Positions 1-7,925 of a stretch of DNA of 42,156 nucleotides are shown here, piece by piece. A program made the translations under genes and the position numbers. Within the stretch, counting starts at the first letter, position 1. Each line of letters opens with the position of its first letter. The notes below the pieces were generated by a model, which saw nothing but the letters and a program-made list of their open reading frames with translations, was not told where the DNA came from and did not search any database. Source of the DNA: Ascidiaceihabitans sp. (lineage in GTDB: Bacteria > Pseudomonadota > Alphaproteobacteria > Rhodobacterales > Rhodobacteraceae); assembly GCA_028388995.1 (NCBI GenBank), contig JAOEQC010000012.1, positions 1 through 42,156 on the forward strand, read 5' to 3'.

Positions 1-44
1 TACCTGTAAAATCAAACATTTATTCTTCCTTATTCTTCAATTCT

Positions 45-440
45 TTACACCAATGGTGCGCGTTCACCCAAAATCCAGCGGACAACATCAACAATATCAA
101 ACGCCAATGAAATGCAGATGACAGTCATAATAAGCCAAATAATCCGACGGGGCCAAATTGTCATATCTCCACGTGATTGCTGCGCGATCAAGAACACAAC
201 CGTCGGGATCCAAAAGACCAGATGCGGCAGGCCAAGCAACTTAACATCGCCCATCGCGTTAAACATGTACTGGACACAAAAGGCAGCAATGACACTGGAC
301 AGCAGTGTTACGATCCCCGCTTTGCAGCTGGATTTCCAAATCAGCAAAAGAAAGGGTGCAACAAAGGCCCCTGCCAATAAGAAATTCAGCCAAATCCCAA
401 CCCATGCAGGTTGTAATGCCATTGCGTCCTCAAGGGTCAT
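45..440 (-). CDS. Small hypothetical integral membrane protein
   Basis: This 131-residue protein has about four hydrophobic segments (roughly residues 14-34, 41-60, 70-87 and 99-120), so it should be a polytopic inner-membrane protein. I recognise no catalytic motif and cannot assign a family. The ATG lies only two bases beyond the fabD stop codon, and a GGAAGG ribosome-binding site sits inside the end of fabD. That spacing implies co-transcription and translational coupling with fabD. The open reading frame is complete and ends in TAA. A role in fatty-acid or envelope metabolism would be a guess from position only. Confidence 0.7.
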   Translation of the reverse strand: MTLEDAMALQPAWVGIWLNFLLAGAFVAPFLLLIWKSSCKAGIVTLLSSVIAAFCVQYMFNAMGDVKLLGLPHLVFWIPTVVFLIAQQSRGDMTIWPRRIIWLIMTVICISLAFDIVDVVRWILGERAPLV

Positions 441-442
441 GA

Positions 443-1375
443 TTAACCTTCCAGTGCCGCCGCGATATCTGCAGAGGTGCCGATGTTGCGCGTCGCGATA
501 GATTTATCGATGCGACGGATCATACCACATAGGGCTTTGCCTGCACCGATTTCCCAAATCTCAGTAACGCCATTTGCCGCCATCCAAGACACGCCTTCAC
601 GCCAGCGCACAGAACCGGTCACCTGATCCACCAACAAGTTGCGGATCACTTGGCCGCTGCTGACCGCTTCGGCTTGCACATTCGCAACCAAAGGCACCGC
701 TGGGGATGCAATATCAACGTGGCTTAGTGCTTCGGCCATTACGGCCGCTGCTGGTTCCATCAATGCACAGTGGAACGGTGCGGACACAGGTAACAAAACA
801 GCGCGTTTCGCACCCTTTTCCTTGGCGATGACCAATGCACGCTCAACAGCGTCCTTATGGCCCGAAATCACAACCTGACCCGGATCATTGTCATTGGCGG
901 CTTGGCATACTTCACCTTGGGCTGCTTCTGCAGCCACTTCGGTTGCTGCTGCAAAATCCAAACCCAACAAGGCAGCCATAGCGCCAATACCAACTGGCAC
1001 AGCCTCTTGCATGGCTTTGCCACGGGTGCGCAACAAACGCGCGGTATCCGCGATCGAAATTGATCCCGCCGCAGCCAATGCAGTATACTCACCCAATGAG
1101 TGACCTGCCACAAAGCTTGCGCGCTCTAACGTGATGCCCTCGGTTTCAAGGGCGCGCATTGCGGCCAAAGAGGTTGCCATCAACGCAGGTTGGGCGTTTT
1201 GGGTCAGTGTCAGCGCATCTTGCTCGCCGTTCCAGATCAGATCTGACAGATTTTCACCTAGTGCATCATCAACTTCTTCAAAAACCGCACGTGCCACAGA
1301 ATATGCGTCAGCCAGATCGCGGCCCATGCCGATGGTCTGTGCCCCTTGGCCCGGAAATACAAAAGCGGTCGTCAT
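443..1375 (-). CDS. fabD: Malonyl-CoA:ACP transacylase FabD
   Basis: FabD transfers malonyl groups from coenzyme A to acyl carrier protein and so supplies the extender unit for cytosolic type II fatty acid synthesis. The protein (310 residues) begins with the family hallmark FPGQGAQ at residues 7-13. The nucleophile elbow GHSLGEY holds the catalytic Ser93, and the partner histidine lies in APFHCALM near residue 202. The frame is open 28 codons further upstream, but I chose the ATG at 1375 because it starts right before FPGQGAQ and has a GGGGGC ribosome-binding stretch about seven bases away. The length is normal. It is followed two bases later by the small membrane protein gene. In related genomes fabG and acpP are often nearby, but they would lie outside this window. 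Confidence 0.95.
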   Translation of the reverse strand: MTTAFVFPGQGAQTIGMGRDLADAYSVARAVFEEVDDALGENLSDLIWNGEQDALTLTQNAQPALMATSLAAMRALETEGITLERASFVAGHSLGEYTALAAAGSISIADTARLLRTRGKAMQEAVPVGIGAMAALLGLDFAAATEVAAEAAQGEVCQAANDNDPGQVVISGHKDAVERALVIAKEKGAKRAVLLPVSAPFHCALMEPAAAVMAEALSHVDIASPAVPLVANVQAEAVSSGQVIRNLLVDQVTGSVRWREGVSWMAANGVTEIWEIGAGKALCGMIRRIDKSIATRNIGTSADIAAALEG

Positions 1376-1476
1376 ATGGTTTGCCCCCATTAATATATGT
1401 TGAGATTGGCTTAAACGCCCCGCTCGCTTCACACAAGCCAACACAATTATGCAGATCATCTGTGCGTGAGGCGCAC

Positions 1477-1970
1477 TTAATCCTCACTAGGATAAATTAA
1501 TACCTTAGACATCTTAAAGTTGACCAGCTCGATACCGTGCTTCACGATAACCTGCGCGGTATCGTGCTGCCGCCCCATTGGAGCAAAGAACGGTCTTGCC
1601 TGTATGCTTGCCTGCGTTGTGAGCGGTGAAATACCTTTGGCAGCGGCCGTTACCTCGACCTCGGAATATAAGAGACGGCCAATACCATGGCCCGCGTGTT
1701 GAGAGTGTACAAACGCCAGATCGATGTACCGCTCAAAATCCAAGGTCATGAACCCAACCAGCGCACCATCACGCACAGCAGCAAAGCCGCTCAGACTTTG
1801 AAACCTGCGGATCCAAGCAGCGGGATCAGGCGCATCACCTGCCCATGCTTTGTGTTGCTCAAGAGTATAAAAACATCCGCCGCACCACCGTGCACAGCGT
1901 CAAAGAAGACCTCTGCCGCAACAGCACCATCTGCGGGTACAAGCGGACGTATTGTGACGGGCTGAATCAC
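1477..1970 (-). pseudogene. GNAT-family N-acetyltransferase, frameshifted
   Basis: Two fragments in different frames together make one GNAT acetyltransferase of about 165 residues. The first fragment reads VTIRPLVPADG...VFFDAVHGGAADVF and the second DGALVGFMTLDFERYIDL, then AFVHSQHAGHGIGRLLY, then MSKVL. HAGHGIGR is the acetyl-CoA-binding Q/R-x-x-G-x-G/A motif. The frame is lost in a five-base A run on the plus strand at 1869-1873. Adding one base there restores continuous coding through YTLEQHKAWAGDAPDP. The likely start is a GTG at 1970, one base after the globin stop codon, so it was probably translated with the globin gene. The substrate is unknown. The lesion may be real or a homopolymer sequencing error. 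Confidence 0.75.
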
Positions 1971-1971
1971 C

Positions 1972-2537
1972 TCAGGCAACAGCTGCGTTGGTTTCTCCAA
2001 ACGCGCCAATATCGCCAAAATTGAATTCTTGCGCGTATTTGCCTAAAAAATGCATGAGGAAGGTATTAATCGCGATCCGCACCCTAGGGTCATCTGTCAT
2101 ATGGCCCCCAGTGGCGTCCAAGGTCGCGTTCATCAACTTCACCCAACGCTCAGCACCACGGTCATTCATCAGCGCAATTGCATTGTGGGTATGGTGGAAG
2201 CTTAGGCAAAAGTCAGCGCCGTGATAATACGGGCCACCCCCATCACATCCGCCCACATGGACGCTTGGGTTATCGTGTAGTGCTCAACACCACCCACGCG
2301 TTCAAATACAGATGTGAACCACGGCTCGTCCGCAAATACGCGTTCAAAAAAGGTTTCGACAATAGCAACCATGGGATCAGGACCAAGCACAGAAAATAAC
2401 TGCCAGAACTGGATCGGCTGGCTTGAGTCATTGGGGGCCTTCAGGGTAACCAGATTAGCGCGACGCATCGTGTCAGGGGGCAACAGCCCCGCATCCATCG
2501 CATTGCCCACAAAGGCAGTCTGCGCTGTCTTGGTCAT
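1972..2537 (-). pseudogene. Truncated haemoglobin (trHb group II-like), frameshifted
   Basis: Two overlapping fragments reconstruct a globin of about 188 residues with an N-terminal extension. The first fragment ends in QASMWADVMG and the second continues as GGPYYHGADFC, then SFHHTHNAI and RGAERWVKLM. The histidine in the SFHHTHN segment is the probable proximal haem ligand, and the Trp in ERW matches the conserved G-helix Trp of group II truncated globins. Such proteins bind O2 or NO in the cytoplasm. The break is in a run of five C on the plus strand at 2237-2241; a sixth base restores the frame exactly. The gene stops one base before the GTG of the acetyltransferase. The family assignment is moderately sure and the broken state is directly visible. 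Confidence 0.7.
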
Positions 2538-2615
2538 TTACCCGTATTGGGTTTTAAAGTTTGGATACGAAAACACGGTCATCTGCCCTACCCCTTTAGA
2601 AATTTGAACCTCGAA

Positions 2616-2653
2616 AGAAAAAGGGCCCCTTCCAATATTGAAAGCGGCCCCAG
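2616..2653 (-). terminator. Rho-independent terminator of tig
   Basis: On the minus strand a stem of GGGCC/GGCCC with an inner CTTTC/GGAAG arm around an AATATT loop is followed by TTTTTC. It lies about 30 bases after the tig stop codon and before the globin gene. Confidence 0.7.
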
Positions 2654-2679
2654 CTTTACGTCAACAAGTGACGCAGAAC

Positions 2680-4011
2680 TTATTCTTCTTCTAGCGCTTC
2701 AACAGCTTTTTGAAGTTCATCTTTAGAAACTTCTTTTTCTGTCACAGTCGCTTGTGCAAACACGTGGTCTACAACTTTGTCTTCGAACAATGGTGCGCGA
2801 AGCTGCTGCTGCATTTGCTGGTTCTTTTGAACGAATTCAAAGAACTCACGCTCTTGACCAGGATACTGGCGCGCTTGGTTCATGATCGCTTGTGTCATTT
2901 CAGCATCTGTTACTTCAACAGCAGCTTTTTGACCCAATTCAGCCAACAACAAACCTAGGCGCACGCGGCGGTCTGCCAATTTTTTGTGCTCGTCAGTTGT
3001 TTCGATCTCAGGGTGATCGTGACCTTCAACTTCTGGATTGTCTTCGTGCCATAGCTGGTGTGCGATTTGACCCGCTTCAGCGTCCAACAAGGACGGTGGC
3101 AAATCAAAGCTGACCAATGTGTCCATTGCATCCAAAAGACTGCGCTTCATGATTGCGCGTGATGCACCGCCATATTCAGCTTCAAGACGTTCACCGATTT
3201 GAGTTTTCAAAGCAGCTAGATCTTCAGCGCCGAATTTTTTCGCCATCTCGTCGTTGATCTCAGCAGCAACTGGCTCTTTAACTTCAGAGATTGTGCAATC
3301 GAAGATAGCTTCTTTGCCAGCAAGGTGCTCAGCTTGGTATTCAGCTGGGAAAGAAACTGTGACAGCTTTTTCTTCGCCGGCTTTAACGCCAACCAATTGC
3401 TCTTCAAAACCTGGGATGAATGAGTTTGAACCCAAAACAAGTGGGTAATCTTCAGCAGATCCGCCATCAAACGCTTCGCCGTCAACTTTACCAAGAAAGG
3501 CCATGACCACTTGGTCACCGTCTTTTGCTTTTGAGCCCGCTTTGCGTGCTTTAAAGTCTTGCGCTGTTTCAGCCAAGTTAGCCAAAGCTTCGTCGATAGA
3601 AGCTTCGTCTGCCTTAACAACCATTTTTTCTAATTTGATGTCGCTTAGATCAACTTCAGGAATCTCAGGAAGCTTTTCATAACTCATGTCGACATTTACG
3701 TCGTCGCCAGCTTTCCAGTCTTCGTTCGTCATTTTAACGTCAGGCTGCATCGCAGGGCGATCGCCAGTTTCTTCAAAATGCTTGTTCATCGCGCCGTCAA
3801 TTGACTCTTGCATAGCTTCGCCCATCAGACGATCGCCAAACTGCTTCTTAAGCATAGCCATAGGAACTTTGCCCTTACGGAAGCCCTTCATTTCGACTTC
3901 TGGCTGCGCTTCAACCAATTTGGTGTTCACTGTCGCATCCAATTCAGCCGCAGTCACGGTGATTGAATAGGCGCGCTTTAGACCTTCGTTAAGTGTCTCG
4001 GTGACCTGCAT
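2680..4011 (-). CDS. tig: Trigger factor, ribosome-associated chaperone
   Basis: Trigger factor binds the ribosome near the peptide exit tunnel, shields nascent chains, and carries peptidyl-prolyl isomerase activity. The 443-residue length is normal. The N-terminal ribosome-binding domain contains the signature GFRKGKVP at about residues 43-50. The FKBP-like PPIase domain follows at about 150-240 ([20 protein letters not shown]), then the helical C-terminal chaperone domain, which ends in an acidic tail. The ATG at 4011 is preceded by GGAG six bases away. The gene is flanked by its own terminator downstream. A short GC-rich hairpin lies in the leader at 4032-4047. Nothing abnormal is seen. 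Confidence 0.97.
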   Translation of the reverse strand: MQVTETLNEGLKRAYSITVTAAELDATVNTKLVEAQPEVEMKGFRKGKVPMAMLKKQFGDRLMGEAMQESIDGAMNKHFEETGDRPAMQPDVKMTNEDWKAGDDVNVDMSYEKLPEIPEVDLSDIKLEKMVVKADEASIDEALANLAETAQDFKARKAGSKAKDGDQVVMAFLGKVDGEAFDGGSAEDYPLVLGSNSFIPGFEEQLVGVKAGEEKAVTVSFPAEYQAEHLAGKEAIFDCTISEVKEPVAAEINDEMAKKFGAEDLAALKTQIGERLEAEYGGASRAIMKRSLLDAMDTLVSFDLPPSLLDAEAGQIAHQLWHEDNPEVEGHDHPEIETTDEHKKLADRRVRLGLLLAELGQKAAVEVTDAEMTQAIMNQARQYPGQEREFFEFVQKNQQMQQQLRAPLFEDKVVDHVFAQATVTEKEVSKDELQKAVEALEEE

Positions 4012-4031
4012 GTTAGCTCCATAGGATTAGG

Positions 4032-4047
4032 GCGCCTTGTAGGGCGC
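4032..4047 (-). other. Small hairpin in the tig 5' leader
   Basis: The sequence GCGCC, a six-base loop and GGCGC form a five-base-pair stem about 20 bases upstream of the trigger factor start codon. It could influence translation or mRNA stability, but there is no T-run and no further support. Confidence 0.3.
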
Positions 4048-4190
4048 TGGCAGAAAATTTGTGCCCTTCTATTGGGCAGGTAAGCCATGCGCAAGAGGCG
4101 CGTGGCCTTGAAACGGTATTAGGGCAAAGATTCCCACGCTAGACGTACAGTTTTGACAAAAAACTAGAGAGACACAGGCCCTAGTCCGTA

Positions 4191-5217
4191 TTATTTGAAG
4201 TCGCTCCACTTTAACTGCGCGTTGCGTGTGATGTCACTGTTGATTTGCTTGCCCACGACCTTATCAAACTCATACCCGGCAATTTCACTCGATCCCGGAC
4301 TACGCACCCAGATGTCGGCTTCTGTAATAACGTGACCTGCTGGTAAATCCTTGCCAACAACCACAGAAGCGCGCGCAAACTTGTAAACGGCTTCTTCTGC
4401 TTCGGCCCGTTGTTTTGGGTTGTTGGCAGCGATCCAGATTTCACGCGAACGATCAATGATGTGACGCAACTCACTTGGGTCCATTGAGTTGATGATGTCG
4501 GGCCCTGCTCTGTAACGGCTGTCTGTATAGTGCTGTTCCAAGATACAGGCCCCTAAAGAAACCGATGCCAGTGCCATTTCTGGGCCGATCGAGTGATCAG
4601 AGAAACCAACAGGTACCCCAGGCAAGGCCGCGCGATTGGCTGACACCATGCAAGGACACAATTCCTGGCGGGCTTGGGTACAGGTTGGTGCACTCAAGCA
4701 ATGCGAACTCCACACCGGACTCAACCAAAATGTCTACGCTGGCTTTGATCGTCTCGATGCTTTGCATACCCGTAGACATGATCACAGGTTTTCCAAAACG
4801 GGCGATGTGACGGATCAGCAGAAGGTTATCCGCCTCACCCGACCCAATCTTGAACGCGAGCACATCAATCTCATTCAGGAAATCCGAAGCCGCACGGGAA
4901 AACGGAGGCAAGATGTAAATCATCCCTAAGCTCTCAGTATAATCCTTCAACGCGATTTCATGGTCCAAAGACAATGCACAGTTCGCCATGACTTCCCAAA
5001 TGGACAAATCAGCGTTTGGTGGGAAGATTTGCTTGGCTTCGTCCGTCATCTCATCTTCGACGATATGCGTCTGGTGCTTAACGCACTCACAGCCAGAGAC
5101 CGCAGCAAGACGCACCATTTCTTTGGCCACATCCAATGAACCACCATGGTTGATGCCAATCTCTGCAATCACCAGTGGCGCGTAGCCATAGCCGATCTAG
5201 CGTGTGCCAATTTTTAT
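4191..5217 (-). pseudogene. NeuB/PseI-type sialic acid synthase, multiply broken
   Basis: Intact members condense phosphoenolpyruvate with an N-acetyl-hexosamine derivative to make a nonulosonic acid for surface glycans. The N-terminal barrel fragment contains AEIGINHGGS, IVEDEMTDEA, GSGEADN and MSTGMQS. The C-terminal fragment contains GFSDHSIGPEMALAS and a SAF (antifreeze-like) domain with ASVVVGKDLPAGHVI and RNAQLKWSDF. Three lesions are visible. The expected start, four bases after the acyltransferase stop, reads ATA (5215-5217) instead of ATG. An in-frame TAG follows six codons later at 5197-5199. A frameshift (one extra or two missing bases) occurs near 4630-4660. A GTG at 5172 could start a shortened chain but would still hit the frameshift. 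Which nonulosonate was made cannot be decided. Confidence 0.85.
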
Positions 5218-5218
5218 C

Positions 5219-6172
5219 TTAGTGGTCCTTGTTGTTGGTCGTGTTCAATTCTGTCGTTTTGCCGCCAGTGGCGATTGTCGCCACATTACCAGCCACACGT
5301 TGCGCGCGCACATCGGCCGTGCCCCAACGGTCATGAAACCACAACCACTGCGCAGGAAAGCTGCGCACCTGCGACTCAAGGCGGTCCGACATTTCAGCCA
5401 TCATCTCATAAGACGTGCTGTGTTCAATAGGCGTTTCGAATTCGATGTGATGGGTCACCCCATCTGGCCCACGGTGGGCGAAACATGGCACAAACAACGC
5501 GCCCGTCTTAATCGCAATTTTAGCAGACACATCAGATGTTGGCGCAGGAATGCCAAAAAAATCAACGTCTTGATACTGGTTCGCCCGTACATCAAACAAC
5601 ATTGTTGCAATTCCGCCTTCACGTAAATGACGGGTGAACCCCAAAAATCCTTTGCGGCTTTGTGGGAAAGCTGGCCCCGTCAAATAGCCATAGTTCTGGG
5701 TGTAATGTTCATTAAAATACGGATTGGATGCAGGACGAAACAGGCAGGCCGATTGATGGCCCAACTTATAAAGCGCAATGCGCATCGCCTCGTAATTCCC
5801 GATATGGCCGGAAACCAACATCACAGGCCGGCCCTCAGTAATGGCCGCCATCATCTGATGGTATCCAGCACCACCGATATTTTCAGGTTTCAACGCAGTG
5901 GCCACATCATGCTTAGAATAGTTCTCGATCATGTTTTTGCCAAAGTTGGCAGCAACCTCATGCGCGATCTTGCGGGCCTCGCTTGCGGACATTTCAGGAT
6001 GAACCAGTTGCAGATTGCGCATTCCTTTTTTAATAAAACCAAACACCGGGGCCGCAACATAGCTAGCGATAAAGCCAAAAAGCTTCACCCGCTTGCGATA
6101 GGCAAACAGGCACGTGAAAGAGATAATCCCGCGCAAGACTAAATCGATGGCTGCATCACTGTTAAAACGCAT
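5219..6172 (-). CDS. LpxL/HtrB-type lipid A acyltransferase family protein
   Basis: Family members transfer a secondary acyl chain to the lipid A precursor at the inner membrane. The 317-residue protein has an N-terminal hydrophobic segment (about residues 10-45) and the H-X4-D/E catalytic motif as SGHIGNYE, with His123 and Glu128. It ends the domain with the conserved QWLWFHDRWG. Length is close to the usual 290-320. The ATG at 6172 is preceded by AAGGAACTGAG. The stop codon is four bases before the former start of the broken neuB-like gene, so the two formed an operon for surface glycolipid or glycan synthesis. The exact acyl donor and acceptor cannot be read from sequence. Roseobacters often have more than one such protein. 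Confidence 0.85.
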   Translation of the reverse strand: MRFNSDAAIDLVLRGIISFTCLFAYRKRVKLFGFIASYVAAPVFGFIKKGMRNLQLVHPEMSASEARKIAHEVAANFGKNMIENYSKHDVATALKPENIGGAGYHQMMAAITEGRPVMLVSGHIGNYEAMRIALYKLGHQSACLFRPASNPYFNEHYTQNYGYLTGPAFPQSRKGFLGFTRHLREGGIATMLFDVRANQYQDVDFFGIPAPTSDVSAKIAIKTGALFVPCFAHRGPDGVTHHIEFETPIEHSTSYEMMAEMSDRLESQVRSFPAQWLWFHDRWGTADVRAQRVAGNVATIATGGKTTELNTTNNKDH

Positions 6173-6471
6173 GATTTTACTCAGTTCCTTGATCGGTTCG
6201 ACGGGTTGACCCCACTGCGCGGTCCAAGTGGACGCGACGCAGCTTAATTCCTGTTTGGCAATGATTTAGCCCATGTCGCTTTAGTTTACAACCAAATCAA
6301 ACACCCGAACAGCACTTAAGCTCACCCTAATTATTTTCGACCATAAGGGGTTAAATTGCTCCCTGTGATTGCACCACAGAAGTAATTTCCTAACAAATCC
6401 CTAACCTTCCCAACCAAAGGGTAACGCGCCGACATCCCCTGCCAAATCGTTAACGCACCAAAATTGCCAAA

Positions 6472-6506
6472 CTGTACAGACCACCCGCTGTTCTATGCAG
6501 TTTGCC
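6472..6506. promoter_or_regulatory. Paired operator-like element, copy 1
   Basis: A perfect palindrome CTGTACAG (6472-6479) is followed by a related box CTATGCAG (6493-6500) and then TTTGCC. The box centres are 21 bp apart, two helical turns. The same arrangement recurs 74 bp downstream with different spacer sequence, which suggests conservation of the boxes. The regulator is unknown. Confidence 0.45.
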
Positions 6507-6545
6507 CAATCCTCCCCTAAATTCACGCCCCCACGGCCTTGAGTG

Positions 6546-6580
6546 CTGTACAGTTCGCGCCTGCTTCTGTGCAGTTTGGC
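6546..6580. promoter_or_regulatory. Paired operator-like element, copy 2
   Basis: CTGTACAG (6546-6553) is followed by CTGTGCAG (6567-6574) and TTTGGC. Centre spacing is again 21 bp, and each box is exactly 74 bp from its counterpart in copy 1. The nearest start codon that could be controlled is that of the acyltransferase at 6172, over 300 bp away on the minus strand. Confidence 0.45.
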
Positions 6581-6657
6581 CCGTTCAAGCCACCGTACGC
6601 GACCTTAACCTTTGCCTTGTTGCGCCCTTGCTCCTTCCCTTCACCCATCCCAAAACG

Positions 6658-6690
6658 AAAAAGGCGCACCCCGTTTGGGGCACGCCTTTT
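6658..6690 (-). terminator. Rho-independent terminator of bioY
   Basis: On the minus strand the arms GGCGTGCCCC and GGGGTGCGCC pair over ten positions, two of them G-U, around an AAAC loop. The hairpin is preceded by AAAA and followed by TTTTT. It could work on both strands and lies 24 bases after the bioY stop codon. Confidence 0.85.
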
Positions 6691-6713
6691 CGTAAAATTG
6701 GTGGTGGTAGATC

Positions 6714-7313
6714 TTAGTCGCGTGTGCGACTTACGAACTTCCAAATTGCTGGGAACAAGGCTGCGGCCAATGCCAGCTTAACCACGTCACCGACCAAGAA
6801 TGGTGTCAGGCCCCATGCCAAAATTGGCTTGTCCCAACCGTACAACATACCCAACCAGATAAGGCCCGGGATGTAGATTAGTGCGTTGCCCAACAGCATA
6901 GCGCCAGCCATTTTTGGTGCTGAACGATCCCAGCCTTTGCGCGCCAAAATGCCCAAAAGCAAAGTGGCCAGAACGTAGCCAACCAGGTAGCCGCCTGTGC
7001 CGCCCATCATATATTCAAGGCCAAATTTCTCAGCAGAAGAGCCTGCGAACACGTCAAAACCAAGTGCGCCGATCAGCATATAACCAAAGATTGTAGCAAG
7101 ACCCAAACGCGCACCATATGCAGCGCCGATGCTCAAAACTGCGAATGTTCCCATAGTGATAGGCACTGGCCACATTGGAACTTTGATCTTTGCAGCGATC
7201 GCAAGAACCGCGATACCAGCCACGACCAAGGCCGCTTGTTTCGCCAAACGCATGGTGCCTTCAGTGGCACCGAACAGCTCGGTAAGTACTTTGTTATTGG
7301 TTGCTGAAGTCAT
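6714..7313 (-). CDS. bioY: BioY biotin transporter, S-component
   Basis: BioY is the membrane substrate-binding component of biotin ECF transporters and in some bacteria works without a dedicated energising module. The 199-residue protein has about six transmembrane segments. It contains the family signatures VPMWPVPITMGTFAVL (about residues 45-60) and GGTGGYLVGY (about 104-113). The ATG at 7313 has AAGGA nine bases upstream. No bioM or bioN gene is adjacent, so it either acts alone or shares an ECF module encoded elsewhere. A strong terminator follows. The leader is about 70 bp, and I found no confident BioR operator in it. Confidence 0.93.
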   Translation of the reverse strand: MTSATNNKVLTELFGATEGTMRLAKQAALVVAGIAVLAIAAKIKVPMWPVPITMGTFAVLSIGAAYGARLGLATIFGYMLIGALGFDVFAGSSAEKFGLEYMMGGTGGYLVGYVLATLLLGILARKGWDRSAPKMAGAMLLGNALIYIPGLIWLGMLYGWDKPILAWGLTPFLVGDVVKLALAAALFPAIWKFVSRTRD

Positions 7314-7386
7314 GTTCTTCGTTCCTTTGAAGGGTTATTGTTTGTGTCACTTGTTACAAAACACCGTATTTTTCGCAAGTCTATAA

Positions 7387-7785
7387 TCAAGTTTTTGAGT
7401 ACTGGCTGTGTAACGTATAGTCCTTGCGCGGCCCCTTGACCCGCCACGTACAAGACCATTGTGGCCAGTGCGTAAAATCATAGGTCGCGTCATATTGGTC
7501 AGGGTCACACCAGTGCGTAGCGTCCCCGCCCAGTGCAGGCAGCTGATGAAAGAATTGCCCATCGTCAAAATAGATGTTCAAATCAGCGTCCCAACGATAC
7601 CGCCGCTCCGCCATCATAGGTGTTTGCCCTGCGATCTCTAGATTTCCCTTTTCGATGTAGTGCATTAGCCCATCTTCGGCCCTCCACTCCGCAAACCCCA
7701 AAAACCGCGCAACGGGTCCGCTAGCAGGTGTGATATCACGCTCAATTTTCCAACGCCCTGCGAAATCAGATAGAATACGGCTCAC
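7387..7785 (-). CDS. DUF6314 family protein
   Basis: This is a soluble protein of about 132 residues with conserved aromatic positions: FAGRW near the N terminus, MMAERRYRW in the middle, then FFHQLP, DQYDATYDF, WPQWSCTWRV and GPRKDYTLHSQY at the C terminus. The pattern resembles the DUF6314 family, whose function is unknown. The frame opens eight codons earlier with an ATG, but I prefer the GTG at 7785 because AGGGAAG lies at normal spacing just before it and homology-like sequence begins there. It sits upstream of bioY on the same strand with a 73-bp gap, so it may be transcribed together with bioY. No catalytic residues are apparent. Confidence 0.75.
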   Translation of the reverse strand: MSRILSDFAGRWKIERDITPASGPVARFLGFAEWRAEDGLMHYIEKGNLEIAGQTPMMAERRYRWDADLNIYFDDGQFFHQLPALGGDATHWCDPDQYDATYDFTHWPQWSCTWRVKGPRKDYTLHSQYSKT

Positions 7786-7925
7786 GTTTTTCTTCCCTTT
7801 TTCAGGCAATTCACCCCTATTTTCAGCGTAAACCGATCCATTTTCAGCTTCCCTAGGTTGTCGTCAGGTCACATCCCGTTTAAGGGGACGGCAATCCTGT
7901 GAACAGCCACAAAAAGGTGCGCATT

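Larger units (their letters stand above)
6173..6713. other. 540-bp noncoding region between bioY and the acyltransferase gene
   Basis: I see no convincing gene here. Frames are short and lack ribosome-binding sites. The stretch holds the bioY terminator at 6658-6690 and two copies of a paired palindromic element between 6472 and 6580. It is A+T-rich and C-rich at 6270-6430 with no recognisable RNA gene. It is the longest gene-free interval in the window and may be the scar of a lost gene that those sites once controlled. Confidence 0.6.

Noticed and set aside
112-501. Plus-strand open frame across the start of fabD and the small membrane protein
   Set aside because: It is antisense to two coupled genes and has no recognisable protein features.
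1869-1873. Phase variation by slipped-strand mispairing in globin and GNAT
   Set aside because: Five- or six-base tracts are too short to be convincing contingency loci.
3216-3620. Lys/Leu/Ser-rich 134-residue frame inside tig
   Set aside because: It lies in another frame of the same strand as trigger factor; the low-complexity composition follows from the tig codons.
7341-7362. Imperfect palindrome in the bioY leader around TTGTGTCA and GTTACAA
   Set aside because: The match is only six of eight per half and there is no second copy; likely chance in A+T-rich sequence.
7377-7386. BioR-like box upstream of bioY
   Set aside because: Only the first seven positions match the TTATAGATAA consensus and the second half-site is absent.
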